This document shows positions 6,210 to 8,277 of a stretch of DNA of 8,277 bases, one piece after another (the stretch's first letter is position 1; each line of letters opens with the position of its first letter). Made by a program: the position numbers and the translations under genes. Under the pieces are notes generated by a model that was not told the origin of the DNA, did not search any database, and saw only the letters and a list, made by a program, of their open reading frames with translations. The stretch covers positions 1 through 8,277 of the forward strand of contig JAAEQP010001062.1 of NCBI GenBank assembly GCA_024231375.1, written 5' to 3'. This DNA comes from a bacterium. GTDB taxonomy: Bacteria > Hydrogenedentota > Hydrogenedentia > Hydrogenedentiales > SLHB01.

Positions 6210-6316
6210 CAGGGGTTTGCAGTTAACGGGGCCGGCGTCGCACAAGATCGCCGATCCATCCTCCGTGGTAGTTCCATGACCCAAGCGCAGTTGTACGAAC
6301 ACCGGGAGAGACGCCC

Positions 6317-6622
6317 ATGGCGCCCGAGGCCACCTCGCAAGACGAAATCCGCCGCGTTGTGTACGAGTTCTTCGCCGATGAGTGCGAGGTCGAGACCAGC
6401 GAACTCACCGAAGAGACCAACGTCATCGAAGAGTTGGAAGGCGACTCCCTCATGCTTCTCGCCCTGCTCGAGAAGGTGTGCAAGATGTACGGACTCACCA
6501 TCGAGCTCAAAGCGCTCGGCAAGCACCTCATGAAGAAGAACGCCAGTACCATCGGCGAAATCGTCGAATTGACCTGCGCCTTGGTCGAACACGGCGATAA
6601 CATCATCAACGTGGAGTTGTAA
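6317..6622 (+). CDS. Acyl carrier protein
   Basis: This is an acidic 101-residue cytoplasmic carrier protein. The phosphopantetheine attachment motif EGDSLMLLALLE (41-52) places the modified serine at Ser44, after helix 1 (about 8-23) and a loop containing TNVIEEL. Helices 3 and 4 follow with IGEIVELTCALVE towards the end. It is longer than the roughly 78-residue fatty-acid AcpP and has an extra C-terminal strand-like tail (DNIINVEL) and a KHLMKKN insertion-like segment. This points to a specialised rather than housekeeping ACP. GGGAG at 6304-6308 lies eight bases before ATG 6317. Downstream lie a hotdog thioesterase and a FabD-like acyltransferase on the same strand, so this ACP is the likely carrier of the acyl group they load and release. 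The final product is not deducible here. Confidence 0.9.
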   Translation: MAPEATSQDEIRRVVYEFFADECEVETSELTEETNVIEELEGDSLMLLALLEKVCKMYGLTIELKALGKHLMKKNASTIGEIVELTCALVEHGDNIINVEL

Positions 6623-6691
6623 CACGGCCGTGGAGATGCTCCAACGCGGGACGAACGGCAGACGGGCCGCGCGCCCGAGCGGAGAGTCCCC

Positions 6692-7147
6692 ATGAAGCCG
6701 TCCTTGCGCAAGGCCTACCGGTTCCCCGTCACGGTCGAATTCGAAGACGTCGATTCCTACCGCATTGCGCACCACACCAAGCTGGTGGCCTACCTCGAAC
6801 GCGCGCGCGTGCATCTGTTCAGCGCCCTCGGGGTCGATCTGTCGGGCGGACCCGTGTCCCCAGTCATGTATGATCTCCAGGTGCGGTTCCGTAAACCGGC
6901 CGTTCTGCTCGATCAGCTTATCGTATCGGTGTTCGTGAAAGAGTTTGCCGACTTCTCGCTGGTGCTGGGGTATCGGATAACGCGCGGCGACGACACCATT
7001 CTGCGCGCCTCCACCAGCATCGCCTTCGCCCATGCCGACGGCACAGGGCTGGCCTGCGCGCCCGACGCGTACGCCGACGCCCTTCGCCGGTTCATGGAAG
7101 ATGGAACGGACGCGTTGCCGGGGCGCGAGGATAAGGAAACCCCATGA
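6692..7147 (+). CDS. 4HBT-like hotdog-fold acyl thioesterase
   Basis: This 151-residue protein fits the 4-hydroxybenzoyl-CoA thioesterase (4HBT) family. The diagnostic N-terminal segment VEFEDVDSYRIAHHTKLVAY (15-34) followed by LERAR (35-39) matches the family pattern in which an Asp (Asp21 here) initiates thioester hydrolysis and a long hot-dog helix follows. The usual glycine after that Asp is replaced (SYRIAHH), so substrate contacts differ. The strands DLQVRFRKPA (61-70) and the VLLDQLIVSVFVKEF region are typical. The tail after residue 120 is longer than in minimal family members. It would hydrolyse an acyl-ACP or acyl-CoA, cytoplasmic, probably as a tetramer by family analogy. GGAG at 6681-6684, seven bases before ATG 6692, supports the start. 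It lies 69 bases after the ACP gene and its stop overlaps the next start as ATGA. Confidence 0.85.
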   Translation: MKPSLRKAYRFPVTVEFEDVDSYRIAHHTKLVAYLERARVHLFSALGVDLSGGPVSPVMYDLQVRFRKPAVLLDQLIVSVFVKEFADFSLVLGYRITRGDDTILRASTSIAFAHADGTGLACAPDAYADALRRFMEDGTDALPGREDKETP

Positions 7148-8103
7148 CCGCCGCGCCCGACCAATCCCAGAACGCCATCGCCTTTGCCTTCCCCGGCGTC
7201 GGCACGGGTCTGTGCGGGCATGAACCTGTCTTCTTCGAACGCTACCGAGCGATCCTTGCACCCTTTCTCCAGGAAGCCTCGGACTTCGCGGGCGCAGATT
7301 TCATCGCGGCGGCGTGCCGCGACCACTGGGGCGGGGCCTGCGAGAGGACCAAGCAATTCTTCGCTTATGCATTCGGGTGCGGCGCGGCGGCCGTGGCACG
7401 CCAGGCAGGCGTCACACCGCGGCTCGTGGCGGGGTACAGCCTCGGCGTGTATGCGGCGCTGGTGGCGGCCGAATCCTTGTCGTTCACGGACGGGCTTACC
7501 GTGATTGACGAAGCGGACCGGCTCATGGTGGACGCCTGCGCGGGCCACGACTATGGCATGGCCGCCGTGGTCGGTCTCGATGCGGGCGAACTCGACGGCA
7601 TCCTGTCGCCCAGCGTCTTCCCTAGCATACAGCGCGTCAACGTGAACAACCCGACGTCGCACATCTTCGCGGGGGACCGCTCGGAGCTGATTGGGTTCGT
7701 GACCGCCGCGCAGGCGCACGATGCGTACAGGGCCCTCATGCTTGACGTGGAAGCGCCGTATCACCATCCGGCGATCCTCGACGGAATCGCGCCGGCCTTC
7801 GAGCGGGCACTACGCGGCCTCAACTGGAACGCGCCCGTCTGTCCGGTGGTCTCCTCCATCGACCAGGCCCTCCTTACGACCGCGGACCAGGTGCGCGCTT
7901 TCACCGCGCGCAACATCGCCACGCCCATCCATTGGGAACGCGTGGTGGAGACCTTCGCCGAACACGGGATCGCGCGCGTGGTGGAATGCGGCGCGGGTAT
8001 CTCGTTGACCCAGAACGCGCGCATGCTGCCGGACCGGCCCGGGTTCCCCGCCATCCCCCGCTTCGCCAACGTCAAGAACTGGGAGCGGCGGTTGTCGGTG
8101 TGA
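7144..8103 (+). CDS. FabD-like acyltransferase (malonyl transacylase fold) with altered substrate site
   Basis: This is a 319-residue protein of the acyltransferase family that moves acyl groups from CoA to ACP. The nucleophile elbow is GYSLG (97-101) with Ser99, and the partner histidine is His207 in APYHHPA. MAAVVGLD (139-146) and VNVNNP (165-170) are further family landmarks, and NIATPIHW (257-264) and ECGAGISLTQ (281-290) match the C-terminal part of FabD. Compared with E. coli FabD without gaps from Ser92 onward, Arg117, which binds the malonyl carboxylate, is Ala124 here. The usual GHSLG is GYSLG, and the N-terminal PGQGSQ reads PGVGTG. Catalysis of acyl transfer is plausible, but malonyl specificity is doubtful. 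ATG 7144 overlaps the thioesterase stop by four bases, so the two are translationally coupled. It may instead serve as a starter-unit loader or as an editing hydrolase. Confidence 0.9.
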   Translation: MTAAPDQSQNAIAFAFPGVGTGLCGHEPVFFERYRAILAPFLQEASDFAGADFIAAACRDHWGGACERTKQFFAYAFGCGAAAVARQAGVTPRLVAGYSLGVYAALVAAESLSFTDGLTVIDEADRLMVDACAGHDYGMAAVVGLDAGELDGILSPSVFPSIQRVNVNNPTSHIFAGDRSELIGFVTAAQAHDAYRALMLDVEAPYHHPAILDGIAPAFERALRGLNWNAPVCPVVSSIDQALLTTADQVRAFTARNIATPIHWERVVETFAEHGIARVVECGAGISLTQNARMLPDRPGFPAIPRFANVKNWERRLSV

Positions 8104-8104
8104 C

Positions 8105-8151
8105 GGGGTGGGGTAAGACCCCTCACCCTGCCCTCTCCCGTGGGGAGAGGG
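8105..8151. repeat. Widespread 'SPHGRG'-type hairpin repeat, possible end of the ACP operon
   Basis: Two adjacent hairpins lie right after the acyltransferase stop. The first pairs GGGTG and following G residues (from 8106) with CCCCTCACCC (8119-8128). The second pairs CCCTCTCCC (8131-8139) with GGGAGAGGG (8143-8151) around GTG. The second is the core of a repeat known from many bacterial genomes, whose accidental reverse-strand translation reads LPSPHGRGQGEGS, visible here. There is no T tract, but the pair could end or stabilise the operon transcript. Confidence 0.65.
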
Positions 8152-8164
8152 TAAGAAGGGCTCG

Positions 8165-8234
8165 GCCCATCGCGCGAGACATCCATGACAAACTCCAATC
8201 GAATATCCAAAGCACGTTGTTCCTTCCAAGGCAT
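8165..8234 (-). pseudogene. Truncated N-terminus of an IS481-like transposase
   Basis: On the minus strand a perfect Shine-Dalgarno AGGAGG (8243-8248) stands eight bases before ATG 8234, starting MPWKEQRALDIRLEFVMD. This resembles the N terminus of IS481-type transposases, which commonly begin MPWKE, then a Met- or Leu-Asp and R-F-V. After about 20 residues the resemblance stops and the frame runs into the hairpin repeat at 8105-8151, with no helix-turn-helix or DDE domain, so the gene is a fragment. TGTCTACA near 8264-8271 on the same strand could lie at or near the element's end, but the window stops there. Identification rests on a short match from memory. Confidence 0.45.
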
Positions 8235-8277
8235 CGCCAACCCCTCCTGCCAATACCATACGATGTAGACAACGTCC

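Noticed and set aside
6209..7261. 350-codon minus-strand open frame opposite the ACP and thioesterase genes
   Set aside because: The plus strand encodes clear ACP and hotdog motifs with good ribosome-binding sites. The antisense protein is low-information, His/Arg/Asp-rich.
8184..8267. Plus-strand 27-codon open frame at the right end
   Set aside because: It has no ribosome-binding site and lies antisense to the better-supported transposase start.

Overview
The window is a GC-rich bacterial chromosomal segment. Coding regions have strong third-position G/C preference, and Shine-Dalgarno and sigma70-type promoter signals are clear. No rRNA or tRNA gene and no complete mobile element is visible. 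The mix of a CoA-disulfide-reductase/rhodanese fusion, a DUF2089 regulator, a stand-alone ceramidase-fold hydrolase and an NSAR/OSBS-type enolase fits environmental candidate-phylum or Planctomycetota/Hydrogenedentota-like bacteria. That assignment is an impression from gene content, not a demonstrated placement.

Layout, left to right. (1) 1-1719: the last codons of an upstream gene overlap, as ATGA, the start of a FAD/NAD(P)H disulfide reductase carrying a C-terminal rhodanese domain. (2) 1720-2181: a non-coding stretch filled with dispersed repeats: a long near-perfect hairpin, a degenerate inverted repeat and a copy of the widespread repeat whose spurious translation reads HVIPSEVEGS. (3) 2182-3433: a textbook sigma70 promoter (TTGACA, 17 bp, TATAAT) drives a two-gene operon. 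The first gene encodes a small DUF2089-type HTH regulator without the usual zinc ribbon; the second, overlapping it by 14 bp, encodes a secreted-domain plus three-TM membrane protein. (4) 3466-4737, minus strand and convergent: a neutral/alkaline ceramidase N-domain family hydrolase. (5) 4955-6082: an enolase-superfamily enzyme of the N-succinylamino acid racemase/o-succinylbenzoate synthase group, transcribed divergently from the hydrolase. (6) 6119-8103: a promoter, a terminator-like hairpin in the leader, then an acyl carrier protein, a hotdog thioesterase and a FabD-like acyltransferase. (7) 8104-8277: another widespread hairpin repeat abutting a truncated minus-strand transposase start.

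How the genes may work together. The clearest functional unit is the ACP / thioesterase / acyltransferase cassette, a minimal acyl loading, carrying and release set with no ketosynthase or reductase inside the window. The acyltransferase lacks the arginine that holds the malonyl carboxylate in FabD, so its substrate may not be malonyl-CoA. The DUF2089 regulator and its membrane partner look like a self-contained, translationally coupled module. The hydrolase and the enolase-superfamily enzyme could both act on amide-bearing small molecules, but only their proximity links them.
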